From Chelatococcus composti (GTDB lineage Bacteria; Pseudomonadota; Alphaproteobacteria; Rhizobiales; Beijerinckiaceae), in NCBI RefSeq assembly GCF_014201415.1, contig NZ_JACHEH010000001.1:62001-126000 (forward strand): a DNA stretch of 64,000 nucleotides, in the 5' to 3' direction. The notes below the pieces were generated by a model that saw nothing but the letters and a program-made list of their open reading frames with translations, had not been told where the DNA came from and made no database searches. The translations under genes and the position numbers were made by a program. Below are positions 17,059 to 29,833 of this stretch, in pieces; position 1 is the stretch's first letter, and each line of letters opens with the position of its first letter.

Positions 17059-17087
17059 TTGTCGGGGCTTGTTCGGGCCGCTATATA
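17059..17087 (+). promoter_or_regulatory. Probable sigma-70 promoter of dksA
   Basis: TTGTCG (17059-17064) and TATATA (17082-17087) are separated by 17 bases, about 57 bases before the dksA start codon. An inverted repeat TTTGACA...TGTCAAA lies just upstream (about 17029-17052). Confidence 0.45.
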
Positions 17088-17143
17088 GGCCCCACTCCGG
17101 GGGAATGCCTCGGGCTGGTCATGAATGAGAGCAGAAGCCACGC

Positions 17144-17563
17144 ATGCCTGAAATCGAACTCGAGGAAGGCTACCGGCCATCTGAAGACGAGCCTTTCATG
17201 AACGAGCGGCAGCGGGACTATTTCCGCCGGAAGCTCACCGCCTGGAAGGAAGAAATCCTACGGGAGAGTCGCGAGACGCTGGCTGCCCTGCAGAACGAGA
17301 GCGAGAACCACCCCGACATCGCCGACCGCGCCTCGTCCGAGACGGACAGGGCCATCGAACTCAGGGCGCGCGACCGGCAGCGCAAGCTGATCGCCAAGAT
17401 CGACGCGGCGCTGCAGCGGATCGAGGACGGCACCTACGGCTATTGCGAGGAGACGGGCGAGCCCATCTCCCTGCGCCGTCTCGAGGCGCGGCCGATAGCG
17501 ACCCTGTCGCTCGAGGCGCAGGAGCGTCACGAGCGCAACGAGCGGGTCTATCGGGACGACTGA
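17144..17563 (+). CDS. dksA: DksA-family RNA polymerase-binding factor, degenerate zinc finger
   Basis: A 139-residue DksA/TraR protein. The coiled-coil tips include DIADRASSETDRAIELRARD, with the Asp pair that reaches into the RNA polymerase secondary channel, and the C-terminus keeps the globular-domain signature RRLEARPIATLS. Of the four zinc cysteines of E. coli DksA only the first survives (YCEETG), the others being T, S and A at the equivalent places. Such finger-poor forms are common in alphaproteobacteria. The product should mediate the stringent response with ppGpp. Followed convergently by an HxlR gene. Confidence 0.9.
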   Translation: MPEIELEEGYRPSEDEPFMNERQRDYFRRKLTAWKEEILRESRETLAALQNESENHPDIADRASSETDRAIELRARDRQRKLIAKIDAALQRIEDGTYGYCEETGEPISLRRLEARPIATLSLEAQERHERNERVYRDD

Positions 17564-17577
17564 GGGTCGTCGCCACG

Positions 17578-18033
17578 TTATCGCGAGGGCGGCGCGGGCT
17601 CCTGCGGGTCCGCGCTGTCTGCTTTCCGGCGCGCCCTGAAACGGGCCTGGTTCTCGGCTACGAGGTTGCCGTAGGTGGCGGCCCAGCGCGCGAGCGCGTC
17701 GAGCACGGGGTCGAGTGACCAGCCGAGCTCGGTGAGCGTGTATTCCACCTTTGGCGGCACGACGGGATACACCTTGCGCCGGACGAGGCCGGCCGCCTCC
17801 ATCTCCCGCAGCTGCTTGGTCAACTCTTTCTGCGTGATGCCAGGTATGGCGCGGACGAGCTGCGTGAAGCGCAGCGGCTCGCCCTTGGCACGCACAAGCT
17901 CCACGATGACAGGCACCGCCCATTTGTTGGCGATGACGTCAAGCGTGCTGCGAATGCGCTGGTGGCAGATGCCCGGGACATGTTCGTCCCGCCGGGAGGC
18001 GGGTTCGTTACCGGTGTGGTCCATAGTATCCAT
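17578..18033 (-). CDS. HxlR-family transcriptional regulator
   Basis: A 151-residue winged-helix regulator. The HxlR signature is clear: WAVPVIVELVRAKGEPLRFTQL and ITQKELTKQLREMEAAGLV, then the wing YTLTELG. A conserved Cys lies near the N-terminus (PGICHQ), as in redox or electrophile-sensing HxlR members. It is divergent from a glutathione S-transferase gene and probably represses it. An imperfect dyad overlaps the start (18026-18040, GTATCCATTTGGTAT). Starts at 18051, 18033 or 18024 are all possible. Confidence 0.88.
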   Translation of the reverse strand: MDTMDHTGNEPASRRDEHVPGICHQRIRSTLDVIANKWAVPVIVELVRAKGEPLRFTQLVRAIPGITQKELTKQLREMEAAGLVRRKVYPVVPPKVEYTLTELGWSLDPVLDALARWAATYGNLVAENQARFRARRKADSADPQEPAPPSR

Positions 18034-18116
18034 TTGGTATGTATAGCACAAAAAGCTGCCTTATTGCATAGGGAAACCAAGCGGGCGATATCCGGCCTCC
18101 CCAACTGGAGGAACCG

Positions 18117-18758
18117 ATGATCACGCTTCACTATGCCCCTGGTGCCTGTTCCATCGCGGCCCATATCGTGCTCGAGGAAATCGGCCAGCCGTTCGAGGCG
18201 CGGCCAATCTCGCTGCGCAAGGGCCAGCAGCGCGACCCGGGCTACCTCGCCATCAACCCGCGCGGCAAGGTGCCGGCGCTGGTGACGGCCGAGGGAGTGC
18301 TGACGGAGAATGTCGCGATCCTCACCTATCTCGCCGAAATCGCCCCGGAGAAGGGACTTCTGCCGCGCGAGGGCTTTGCCCGTGCGCAGGCGCTGTCGTG
18401 GCTCGGCTTCCTGACGAGCGAGATGCATGGCAGCTACGGCCCGCTCTTTGCGCCGCAGAAGTTCATCGACGGGGAAGAGGCGCAGGCCGCCCTCAAGGAG
18501 AAGGCGCGGGCCCGCCTCGCCGGCAATCTTGCCGACGTTGACGCACGCCTGGCGGGGCGGGACTGGGCGCTCGGCGACTTTTCGGTCGTCGATGCCTATC
18601 TCTATCCTTTCTTCCACTGGGCCAAGGCCTACATGGGCTTCGATATGACCGCCTATCCGAATTACTCCGCCCATCATGCCCGCATGCAGGCGCGGCCCGC
18701 CGTGCAGCGGGTTCTCGAGCGCGAGGCGGCCGCACAGGCGCAGCTGGAAGCGGCCTGA
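18117..18758 (+). CDS. Glutathione S-transferase
   Basis: A 213-residue cytosolic GST with both domains: thioredoxin-like N-domain (MITLHYAPGACSIAAHIVLE) with the beta-class Cys10-like position, the INPRGKVPAL cis-Pro loop and LTENVAILTYL GSH site, then an all-helical C-domain with the DFSVVDAYLYPF cap. Beta-class GSTs detoxify electrophiles or peroxides. GGAGGAACCG lies just before the start. Divergent HxlR regulator suggests induction by electrophilic or oxidative compounds. Confidence 0.92.
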   Translation: MITLHYAPGACSIAAHIVLEEIGQPFEARPISLRKGQQRDPGYLAINPRGKVPALVTAEGVLTENVAILTYLAEIAPEKGLLPREGFARAQALSWLGFLTSEMHGSYGPLFAPQKFIDGEEAQAALKEKARARLAGNLADVDARLAGRDWALGDFSVVDAYLYPFFHWAKAYMGFDMTAYPNYSAHHARMQARPAVQRVLEREAAAQAQLEAA

Positions 18759-18787
18759 CGGCAGCTGGCGCAGAAGGCAGAAAAAGG

Positions 18788-18816
18788 AACGGCCCGGGTT
18801 CGTCACCCGGGCCGTT
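18788..18816. terminator. Bidirectional hairpin terminator
   Basis: A 12-bp perfect stem AACGGCCCGGGT / ACCCGGGCCGTT with loop TCGTC lies between the convergent GST and FliO-like genes. An A-run (18779-18785) on the left makes it a T-run terminator for the leftward transcript; for the GST transcript it is stem only. Confidence 0.75.
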
Positions 18817-18840
18817 CGCATTCTGTGTCCCGTCGCGCGC

Positions 18841-20355
18841 CTACTTGTCCTTGCCGGGTTCCGTCCGCCCGAGCAGGCGGGCGAACTCGGCCTCGATGCT
18901 CTCCACCGAGAAGGGGTCGGGCGTGCTGTCCTCGGGCTTCGGCGCGGGGCGGTCCGTCGGCTTCACCTCGACGGTCGCGGCGCTCTTCGCCGGGGCCTTG
19001 GCCGCAGGCTCGGGGGCGGGCTGCGGTGCCGACGGTGCTGTCGCCTCCGCACTCACTTCCTGCGCCTTCGTCGGCTCACGGCGGACTGGCTCGGCGGACG
19101 GCGGCACCGGACGGGCCGGGGCGGCGAGCGGCGGCTCGACAGCCGGCGCCTGCGAGGCTGCGGGCGGCGTCGTCGGCGCCCGTGCGGGAGCCGACGGCGG
19201 CGGGACTGCGCCCGGCCGGTCCTCCCGGCGCAGCGACCAGGAGGGGGCGGGCCGCGAGGGGGGCGGCGTCACGCCGCCTGCGGCGGCAGTTCCGGCCGAG
19301 GAAGGAGCGGAGCCGGAGCGCGGCGCGGCGGGAGTCGGCGCTGCGGGGGCCGCAGGGCGCGGGCTGGCCGGTGCCGCGGCGGGCGATTCCAGGCGGGCTG
19401 TCGGCACCGCCTTCGACAGCTCTCTCGCCAGTTCCTCGGCGAGCTGGGCCGAAAGGTCGGCGGCCGGTGCCTGCGGCGCCGCTGCCGGGGCGGGCTGCTG
19501 GGGCGGCACGGAGGTTTCCCGCGCCGCCGGACGCGGAGCGGACGCAGGCGGTGTCGGCGTTGCCGGCTGGGCCGTGGCGGCGCTCGACGGTCGGGCGGCC
19601 GAGAAGGGTCTCTTCAGCGCCTCCTCGAGCTGGCGGGCCATCGAGGACAGGGTCTTGTCCTCGTCGGGCTTCACCGGCGCAGCGGGCGCGTCCACACTCG
19701 GCTCGACTGCGGGTTCGCTGCGTGATGCGGTGAAGGTGCCGGCACTGGCCGCAGCCGTCTCGACCCGGGGCGTGGCGGCCGTTGCCGGCCGCGGGGGCTG
19801 CGTTGCGGGAGCCGTCGGGAAGGCGGGCGGCACGGGCATCACCGGGGCCGCGGGGGCCGCCGTCGCCGCAGGTGCGGCCGCTGCGGGCGCCGGGGCCTGG
19901 ACGGGCGCGACGGGGATCGGCTGGCGCGGCTCGTCGAACCTTTCCTCGCCGAAGTCGTCGCGCGGCTCGACCAGAGTGGGGCGCAGGGGCGCCTGCGGCT
20001 CGAAATCCGAAGTGGGGGCGAGGGCGGCCTCGAGGCCGGACAGGGGCGCGCCGGCGCGGGCCGCGCCGTGGAGGATGTTGGCCTCGATCAGCACGTCCGT
20101 CGGCCCGCCGATCATGACGAGGTGCTCGACATTGTCGCGCCGGACAAGCACGAGCTGACGCTGACGGTCGAGGTCAAACACGTCGACGATGCCGAGCCGC
20201 GGCTGGCGGGCGCGGGGAGGAGCGGAATTCGTGACACGGCTGCGTCCGGACGTCGCCCGCCGGACGGCGAGGGCAACCAGCGCCACGACGCCGAAGATGA
20301 TCGCGAATGCGATGAGATATTGGCCTGCGTTCGAGATTCCCATGCCGAACAACAT
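18841..20355 (-). CDS. FliO-like membrane-anchored protein with long Pro/Ala-rich tail
   Basis: A 504-residue protein. Residues about 10-32 form one TM helix (LIAFAIIFGVVALVALAV), and residues about 50-95 form a FliO-like beta domain (RLGIVDVFDLDRQRQLVLVRRDNVEHLVMIGGP, shown in part). The remaining 400 residues are a disordered Pro/Ala/Glu-rich region ending in a short conserved LGRTEPGKDK tail. True FliO is far shorter. No flagellar gene is near, and it is divergent from cckA, a position conserved in related genomes. An envelope or polarity role is a guess. Start 20355, alternatively 20343. Confidence 0.8.
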   Translation of the reverse strand: MLFGMGISNAGQYLIAFAIIFGVVALVALAVRRATSGRSRVTNSAPPRARQPRLGIVDVFDLDRQRQLVLVRRDNVEHLVMIGGPTDVLIEANILHGAARAGAPLSGLEAALAPTSDFEPQAPLRPTLVEPRDDFGEERFDEPRQPIPVAPVQAPAPAAAAPAATAAPAAPVMPVPPAFPTAPATQPPRPATAATPRVETAAASAGTFTASRSEPAVEPSVDAPAAPVKPDEDKTLSSMARQLEEALKRPFSAARPSSAATAQPATPTPPASAPRPAARETSVPPQQPAPAAAPQAPAADLSAQLAEELARELSKAVPTARLESPAAAPASPRPAAPAAPTPAAPRSGSAPSSAGTAAAGGVTPPPSRPAPSWSLRREDRPGAVPPPSAPARAPTTPPAASQAPAVEPPLAAPARPVPPSAEPVRREPTKAQEVSAEATAPSAPQPAPEPAAKAPAKSAATVEVKPTDRPAPKPEDSTPDPFSVESIEAEFARLLGRTEPGKDK

Positions 20356-20709
20356 GCGCGTGGCATGTTTCCCAAGTCATTCCACCACCGGACCCTTCCG
20401 GCAGTACCTCACGGAGTGTGCAGCGTAAAGCGCCTTGCCGCAAAGGTTAATGCCAGAAGGGCGCCAGTGGCCGCAGAAATACGCCATTTCAACGGCATTT
20501 ACGGTGCGTTTACCATAAAGGCGGCAATTTTTTCCGCCTTTTGAGGGCGGGCCGGTTGCCGTGCGCTCCGGTTCCCGTCATGCCGGGGCACGAGCGCGCG
20601 CGGCCGCGCGGCGTGGATCATCTATGTCTTGCGGCAAATGGGCCTCGGGACAGACGCGAGAATCTGGCAATAAGTCATGCACCGAATGCCGCAGGAGAGG
20701 CCGCAAGGC
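20356..20709. other. Intergenic region between FliO-like gene and cckA
   Basis: 354 bases without a convincing gene. It contains a CtrA-like element at 20498-20513 and an 8-bp inverted repeat AAAGGCGG / CCGCCTTT (20517-20541) with an AT-rich 9-base loop. Both probably belong to the cckA control region. The leftward gene's promoter must also be here. Confidence 0.55.
20498..20513 (+). promoter_or_regulatory. CtrA-box-like element upstream of cckA
   Basis: TTTACGGTGCGTTTAC has the half-site spacing of the CtrA consensus (TTAA-N7-TTAAC) but TTTA in both half-sites, so two mismatches. It is about 200 bases before cckA. CckA controls CtrA, so feedback would be biologically sensible. Only consensus evidence. 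Confidence 0.3.
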
Positions 20710-23205
20710 ATGAGCGAGACCACCGCCGCGACCACGCTCGACCGCTCGGAACGGTCTGGCCATGCCGGGCTGCTGCTGCTGCTCGCCGGACTGCTCGTCG
20801 CTGCCGTCGTGTCGCTGAGCCTCCTGTCGGACGAGAAGGCGCAGATCTTCATCGTGGCCTTCCTGGCGGTCCTCGCCGTTGCCGGCATCTTCTGCCTCTT
20901 CGGCCTCGCCGTCGGCGTGTTGCAGTTCGCCGGCCGCGTTGCCCGCAACGACCTCACCAAGCTGATGGCCGACACGGCGACGGAGGGGCTCATCGTCGTC
21001 GAGCACGACGGGCGGGTAATCTATGCCAACAGCGCCTTCCTCGCCCTGAGCGGTTGCCGCTCGCCGGCTGAGGTGCGCACCGTCGAGCGGCTCTTTACCG
21101 GCGCTCCCGAGGTGTCGGAGGCGATCTACCGCCTGTCGCAGGCGGTCCGCGAGGGACGGGCGGCGAGCGAGGAGATCCGCCTCGCCCCGGCGCTGAATGG
21201 GGCCGAGGCCGCCTGGTACCGCGTCCGCGTGCGTCCGCTCGCCCGCCCCGGCGGGCGCAGTGCTGCTCTCTGGAGCATTGCCGACGTGACGCGCGAGCGG
21301 GAGCGGCAGGAAAACGTCTTCCAGGAGCTGCAGCACGCCATCGACTATCTCGACCACGCGCCGGCCGGCTTCCTGTCCATCGATCCCTCGGGCGAGATCG
21401 TCTACATGAACGCGACGCTCGCCGGCTGGCTCGACCATGACCTCGCCGAGGTGGGCTCCGGCGGCCTCCGCGTGGCCGATGTCGTGCCGCCCAACGCCGC
21501 AGCCCTGATCGGCGCCGTCACCGGCGGGCCGGGAGAGGTACGCACGGAGATCATCGACATCGACCTGCGCCGGCGCGGCGGCCAGTCGCTGCCCGTGCGC
21601 CTCTTCCACCGCGTTGCCTTTGGCGCCGACGGGCGGCCCGGCGCCTCGCGCACCCTCGTGCTCAACCGATCGCCGGGCGAGGATGTGGCCGAGGGCCAGC
21701 GCGCGGCGGAGGTGCGCTTCGCGCGCTTCTTCAACGACACGCCCGTGGCGATTGCCACTGTCGGCCGGCGCGGCGAGATCCTGCGCAGCAACGCGGCCTT
21801 CGCCCGCCTGTTCGGTCCGCCGGGCGAGCGCACCATCACTGGCGTCGTCGCCGAGCGTGACGAGGACGCCCTCGCCAACGCACTCGCCGCGGCCGGGGAG
21901 GGGCGCGGCGACATCGTGCCGCTCGATGTCGCCATCCGCGGCGCCGAGGATCGGTCCGCCCGCATCTACGTCAGCGGTGTGGCGGATGCCGAGGGCGACG
22001 GCGAGACCGCCATCGTCTATGCGCTGGAGACGACGGAGCAGCGGGCGCTCGAGGCGCAGTTCGCCCAGGCCCAGAAGATGCAGGCGGTCGGCCAGCTCGC
22101 GGGCGGCGTGGCGCACGACTTCAACAACGTGCTGCAGGCCATCATCGGCTATTCCGACCTGCTGCTTGCCAACCACCGGCCGACGGACCCGTCCTTCCAG
22201 GACATCATGCAGATCAAGCAGAATGCCAACCGGGCGGCGAGCCTGGTGCGGCAGCTGCTCGCCTTCTCGCGCCGGCAGACGCTGCGCCCGCAGGTCATCC
22301 AGCTTTCGGACAGCCTCGCCGACCTCTCGCTGCTCCTGAAGCGCCTCATCGGCGAGCGCATTGAGCTCGAGCTGCGCCACGGGCGCGACCTGTGGCTGAC
22401 CAAGGCGGACGTCAACCAGTTCGAGCAGGTCATCGTCAACCTGGCCGTCAACGCGCGCGACGCCATGCCCGATGGCGGAAAGCTGACGATCCGCACCCAG
22501 AACGTGCCCGCGCAGGAGGTTGCCTCTTTCGGCTACAAGGCCCTGCCGCAGGCGGACTTTGTCCTCGTCGAGGTGGCCGATACGGGCACCGGCATCCCCG
22601 CCCACGTGCTCGACAAGATCTTCGAGCCCTTCTTCACGACGAAGGAGGTCGGCAAGGGCACCGGCCTCGGCCTCTCCACCGTCTACGGCATCGTCAAGCA
22701 GACCGGCGGCTTCATCTTCTGCGACAGCACGGAAGGCAAGGGCACCACCTTCCGCATCTTCCTGCCCCGGCATGTGCCGGCGGAGCAGGAGGCTGCCCCC
22801 AGGCCCGGCGCGGCGAAGGCGCTGGCGGCAGATCTCACCGGGCGCGGCACGATCCTGCTCGTGGAGGACGAGGAGGCGGTGCGCGCCTTCGGTGCCCGCG
22901 CACTCACCTCGCGCGGCTACACGGTGCTCGAGGCGAGTTCCGGCACGGAGGCGCTGGCCATCGTCGAGGGGCTCGAGCAGCCGGTCGACCTCGTCGTCTC
23001 CGACGTGGTGATGCCGGAGATGGACGGGCCGACCCTGCTGCGCTCCCTGCGCGAGCGCTTCCCGGGCCTCAAGATCATCTTCGTGTCCGGCTACGCCGAG
23101 GACGCCTTCAAGAAGAACCTGCCCGAGGGTGAGCAGTTCACCTTCCTGCCCAAGCCCTTCAGCCTCAAGCAGCTCGTGGAGGCGGTGAAGACCCAGCTCA
23201 AGTGA
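20710..23205 (+). CDS. cckA: Cell-cycle hybrid histidine kinase CckA
   Basis: An 831-residue hybrid kinase. Two TM helices (about residues 18-38 and 46-72) are followed by PAS-like sensor domains (about 80-190, 215-330, 335-440), a HisKA domain with H469 in [21 protein letters not shown], an HATPase domain (N box [11 protein letters not shown] box [15 protein letters not shown]) and a receiver with D765 in [10 protein letters not shown]. This is the CckA layout, and the CckA-ChpT-CtrA relay controls division, polarity and envelope in alphaproteobacteria. The start at 20710 (MSETTAATT) was preferred to 20677 because AGGAGAGG lies upstream. Neighbouring recA/alaS agree with the usual alphaproteobacterial order. 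Confidence 0.95.
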   Translation: MSETTAATTLDRSERSGHAGLLLLLAGLLVAAVVSLSLLSDEKAQIFIVAFLAVLAVAGIFCLFGLAVGVLQFAGRVARNDLTKLMADTATEGLIVVEHDGRVIYANSAFLALSGCRSPAEVRTVERLFTGAPEVSEAIYRLSQAVREGRAASEEIRLAPALNGAEAAWYRVRVRPLARPGGRSAALWSIADVTRERERQENVFQELQHAIDYLDHAPAGFLSIDPSGEIVYMNATLAGWLDHDLAEVGSGGLRVADVVPPNAAALIGAVTGGPGEVRTEIIDIDLRRRGGQSLPVRLFHRVAFGADGRPGASRTLVLNRSPGEDVAEGQRAAEVRFARFFNDTPVAIATVGRRGEILRSNAAFARLFGPPGERTITGVVAERDEDALANALAAAGEGRGDIVPLDVAIRGAEDRSARIYVSGVADAEGDGETAIVYALETTEQRALEAQFAQAQKMQAVGQLAGGVAHDFNNVLQAIIGYSDLLLANHRPTDPSFQDIMQIKQNANRAASLVRQLLAFSRRQTLRPQVIQLSDSLADLSLLLKRLIGERIELELRHGRDLWLTKADVNQFEQVIVNLAVNARDAMPDGGKLTIRTQNVPAQEVASFGYKALPQADFVLVEVADTGTGIPAHVLDKIFEPFFTTKEVGKGTGLGLSTVYGIVKQTGGFIFCDSTEGKGTTFRIFLPRHVPAEQEAAPRPGAAKALAADLTGRGTILLVEDEEAVRAFGARALTSRGYTVLEASSGTEALAIVEGLEQPVDLVVSDVVMPEMDGPTLLRSLRERFPGLKIIFVSGYAEDAFKKNLPEGEQFTFLPKPFSLKQLVEAVKTQLK

Positions 23206-23327
23206 CGGGCCGGGTGCCGGGTTGCGAATAGCTTCCCAGCGTCTGTTGCTCCACCGCAACGGACAGATGCCGGCGCTTGGGATATCAGATGGTCGCCTTT
23301 GCGAATCTGCCCGTTTCGAGGGGGGAC

Positions 23328-24041
23328 ATGTTCAAGAATTTCACGGTTGTCGCAGTTGCTGCACTGATTGCTTCCGGCCCGGCTTTCGCAGCCGACCTGC
23401 CGTCCCGTTCGGCCCCTGTCGCTCCTGTCGCTCCGGCCTTCACCTGGACCGGCTTCTACCTCGGTGCCAACGTCGGGGCCGGCTTCGGCGGCGATTTCCG
23501 GCTGCGCGACACGGTCGCGGCGCTGCCTGTCGAGGCCAAGCTGAGCGCGGGCGGCTTCATCGCCGGCGGGCAGGCCGGCTTCAACTACCAGATGGGCAGC
23601 TTCGTGGTCGGTATCGAGGGCGATCTCGCCTATGCTGACCTGAAGAACTCGGTGACGGCCTCGGCGGCCGGGCATGCGACCGCGACGGCAAAGATGAGCA
23701 CCGACTATCTCGCCACCGTCCGCGGCCGCATCGGCTATGCCTGGGATCGCGTGCTCGTCTACGCCACCGGCGGTGTTGCCTTCACGAAGATCGAGCTGTC
23801 CGCCCATGCGGTGGCCGGCGGCGTGGCCGCGGCCGCGAGCCAGAGCAAGACCCACACCGGCTGGGCGCTGGGCGCGGGTGTTGAGGCGGCGCTGACCGAC
23901 AACATCTCCGCGAAGGCCGAATATCTCTATGTCGACTTCGACAAGAAGCGGTACTTCCCGTCCGGCATCCACTCCGGCCTGCGCGGCGATCTCAACAGCC
24001 ACATCATCCGCGTGGGTGTGAACTATCGCTTCGGGCTCTGA
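23328..24041 (+). CDS. Outer-membrane beta-barrel protein, Omp25/31 type
   Basis: A 237-residue porin-like protein. The signal peptide is MFKNFTVVAVAALIASGPAFA with cleavage before ADLPSR, followed by a Pro/Ala linker and eight predicted beta-strands. The family starts its barrel with FTWTGFYLGANVGAGFG and ends with a terminal aromatic strand (HIIRVGVNYRF), ready for Bam insertion. Omp25/31 proteins are abundant structural porins of Hyphomicrobiales. GAGGGGGG directly before 23328 fixes the start. A strong terminator follows. Confidence 0.92.
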   Translation: MFKNFTVVAVAALIASGPAFAADLPSRSAPVAPVAPAFTWTGFYLGANVGAGFGGDFRLRDTVAALPVEAKLSAGGFIAGGQAGFNYQMGSFVVGIEGDLAYADLKNSVTASAAGHATATAKMSTDYLATVRGRIGYAWDRVLVYATGGVAFTKIELSAHAVAGGVAAAASQSKTHTGWALGAGVEAALTDNISAKAEYLYVDFDKKRYFPSGIHSGLRGDLNSHIIRVGVNYRFGL

Positions 24042-24064
24042 GCCCGTCCGGTCGCCTCAGGCAG

Positions 24065-24090
24065 GGCCCGGCGAACGCCGGGCCTTTTTT
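24065..24090 (+). terminator. Rho-independent terminator after the Omp gene
   Basis: An 8-bp stem GGCCCGGC / GCCGGGCC with loop GAAC is followed by TTTTTT. It separates the Omp gene from recA. Confidence 0.9.
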
Positions 24091-24148
24091 GCTTTGGCCC
24101 GCCGTTTCGACAGGGCGCCGGAACCCGCCGCGCACGCCATTGCGCAGT

Positions 24149-24163
24149 GAACAAAAAAAGAAC
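24149..24163 (-). promoter_or_regulatory. LexA (SOS) box upstream of recA
   Basis: GAAC-AAAAAAA-GAAC on the plus strand, i.e. GTTC-N7-GTTC on the minus strand, is the alphaproteobacterial LexA operator. It is 83 bases before the recA start codon and is followed by a further GAAC at 24168-24171. It supports DNA-damage control of recA. Confidence 0.8.
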
Positions 24164-24245
24164 TTGTGAACGGGAACAAAACGGGTACATTAGCGTCCGC
24201 GCGCATTGAGAATTTTTCGCTTCCCGTGCAATAAGGACACTTCCC

Positions 24246-25331
<1,086 letters not shown>

Positions 25332-25360
25332 TCGGCACGTCTCATGAAGCCTGTCGGTCG

Positions 25361-25382
25361 CGGGGCCTTCGGGCCCCGTTTT
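25361..25382 (+). terminator. Rho-independent terminator of recA
   Basis: A 7-bp stem CGGGGCC / GGCCCCG with loop TTCG is followed by TTTT. It starts 29 bases after the recA stop. Confidence 0.85.
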
Positions 25383-25669
25383 CGCATCCAGCACCTGCCG
25401 GTGGCGGCCGTTGCGGGCGGCGCCGGTAGGGCAGGGTGCACGAGGAGGCACACGGTGCATGGCCGGCGTTGCCGGCGAAGAGGATTCATCCTCTCGACAA
25501 GAGCTTGGCCCCTCTCTAGAAAACAGCCCTGAATTCCCATTGTCCGGTTGCGGCTCCTCTTCCCGCGTCCGGCTGAACGGGTGGGGGCGAGCCGGTGCCC
25601 TGCGCAGGCAGGGAGCGGGCAAGCCGGAACCGGCGGCCATGCGCCGCATATCGAACGAGTGTGGGCTCA
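25383..25669. other. recA-alaS intergenic region
   Basis: About 290 bases. Short open frames exist but have no ribosome site. I see no T-box or other recognisable leader for alaS, and no clear promoter hexamers. The promoter of alaS must be here. Confidence 0.5.
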
Positions 25670-28327
<2,658 letters not shown>

Positions 28328-28368
28328 CGGCGGCCGCCGCGCCGCCCCGCCATCCAAGGATCCTTCCA

Positions 28369-28400
28369 AAAAGAAAACGCCCGGGCGAGTGCCCGGGCGT
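28369..28400 (-). terminator. Terminator of icd, stem shared with alaS
   Basis: A 10-bp stem ACGCCCGGGC / GCCCGGGCGT with loop GAGT (28377-28400). On the minus strand it is followed by TTTCTTTTT, giving a T-rich tail for the icd transcript. It also lies 49 bases after the alaS stop. Confidence 0.8.
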
Positions 28401-28422
28401 TCCTGCTTCGAGACCCTGGCCG

Positions 28423-29637
28423 TCAGGCGGCCATCGCCTTCTCGAGGTTCTCGGCGATCTTGTCGAGGAAGCCGGTGGTCGACAGCCACTTCTGGTCGGC
28501 GCCGACGAGGAGGGCGAGGTCCTTCGTCATGAAGCCCGATTCGACCGTGTCGATGCAGACCTTCTCGAGCGTGTCGGCGAAGCGCTTGAGCTCCTCGTTG
28601 CCGTCGAGCTTGGCCCGGTGAGCGAGGCCGCGCGTCCAGGCGAAGATGGAGGCGATCGAGTTGGTCGAGGTCTCCTTGCCCTTCTGGTGCTCGCGGTAGT
28701 GGCGCGTCACCGTGCCGTGCGCCGCCTCGGCTTCGACGGTCTGGCCGTCCGGCGTCATCAGCACCGAGGTCATGAGGCCGAGGGAGCCGAAGCCCTGGGC
28801 CACGGTGTCGGATTGCACGTCGCCGTCGTAGTTCTTGCACGCCCAGACGTAGCCGCCCGACCACTTGAGCGCCGAGGCGACCATGTCGTCGATGAGGCGG
28901 TGCTCGTAGTGGATGCCGGCGGCCTCGAACTTGGCCTTGAACTCGTTGTCGTAGACTTCCTGGAACAGGTCCTTGAAGCGGCCGTCATAGGCCTTGAGGA
29001 TCGTGTTCTTGGTGGAGAGGTAGACCGGGAACTTGCGGGCAAGGCCATAGTTGAACGACGCCCGGGCGAAGTCGCGGATCGATTCGTCCAGGTTGTACAT
29101 CGCCATGGCGACGCCGGCGCCCGGGAACTTGAACACCTCCTTCTCGATGACCGTGCCGTCCTCGCCCTCGAACTTGATGGTGAGGCGGCCCTTGCCGGGC
29201 ACCTTGAAGTCGGTGGCGCGATACTGGTCGCCAAAGGCGTGGCGGCCGACGACGATCGGCTGCGTCCAGCCCGGCACGAGGCGCGGTACGTTCTTGCAGA
29301 TGATGGGCTCGCGGAAGATGACGCCGCCGAGGATGTTGCGGATGGTGCCGTTGGGCGACTTCCACATCTCCTTGAGGCCGAATTCCTTCACGCGCGCCTC
29401 GTCCGGCGTGATCGTGGCGCACTTCACACCGACGCCGTACTTCTTGATGGCCTCGGCTGCCTCGATCGTGACCTGGTCGTTGGTCGCGTCGCGATTCTGG
29501 ATGCCGAGGTCGTAGTACTTCAGGTCGATGTCGAGATAGGGGTGGATCAGCTTTTCCTTGATGTACTGCCAGATGATCCGGGTCATCTCGTCGCCGTCGA
29601 GCTCGACGACCGGGTTGGCAACCTTGATCTTGCCCAT
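28423..29637 (-). CDS. icd: NADP-dependent isocitrate dehydrogenase
   Basis: A 404-residue enzyme of the eukaryote-like homodimeric IDH class. It begins [20 protein letters not shown], and carries the substrate-binding [12 protein letters not shown] and the metal/NADP signature [24 protein letters not shown] (shown in part). It converts isocitrate to 2-oxoglutarate in the TCA cycle, supplying NADPH. GAGGTGAGAC precedes the start at 29637, which is preferred over 29646. Convergent with alaS, a common alphaproteobacterial arrangement. Confidence 0.96.
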   Translation of the reverse strand: MGKIKVANPVVELDGDEMTRIIWQYIKEKLIHPYLDIDLKYYDLGIQNRDATNDQVTIEAAEAIKKYGVGVKCATITPDEARVKEFGLKEMWKSPNGTIRNILGGVIFREPIICKNVPRLVPGWTQPIVVGRHAFGDQYRATDFKVPGKGRLTIKFEGEDGTVIEKEVFKFPGAGVAMAMYNLDESIRDFARASFNYGLARKFPVYLSTKNTILKAYDGRFKDLFQEVYDNEFKAKFEAAGIHYEHRLIDDMVASALKWSGGYVWACKNYDGDVQSDTVAQGFGSLGLMTSVLMTPDGQTVEAEAAHGTVTRHYREHQKGKETSTNSIASIFAWTRGLAHRAKLDGNEELKRFADTLEKVCIDTVESGFMTKDLALLVGADQKWLSTTGFLDKIAENLEKAMAA

Positions 29638-29833
29638 GTGTCTCACCTCGCACGGTTGAAGCGTATTGGGGCCTCGGCGCGCATCCGTGCGAAGCGCGCG
29701 CCGGCGCCTGCGTGATACATCGCAACGGCAGCGGTTTGAAGGCCGGCTTTCGCATGGCTGGTCCCGGCGCGACCCCGTCGCCCCTTGCGGCGGCCGTCCT
29801 GGCCGCTAAAACCCGCGGGGCGAGGAGGAAACC

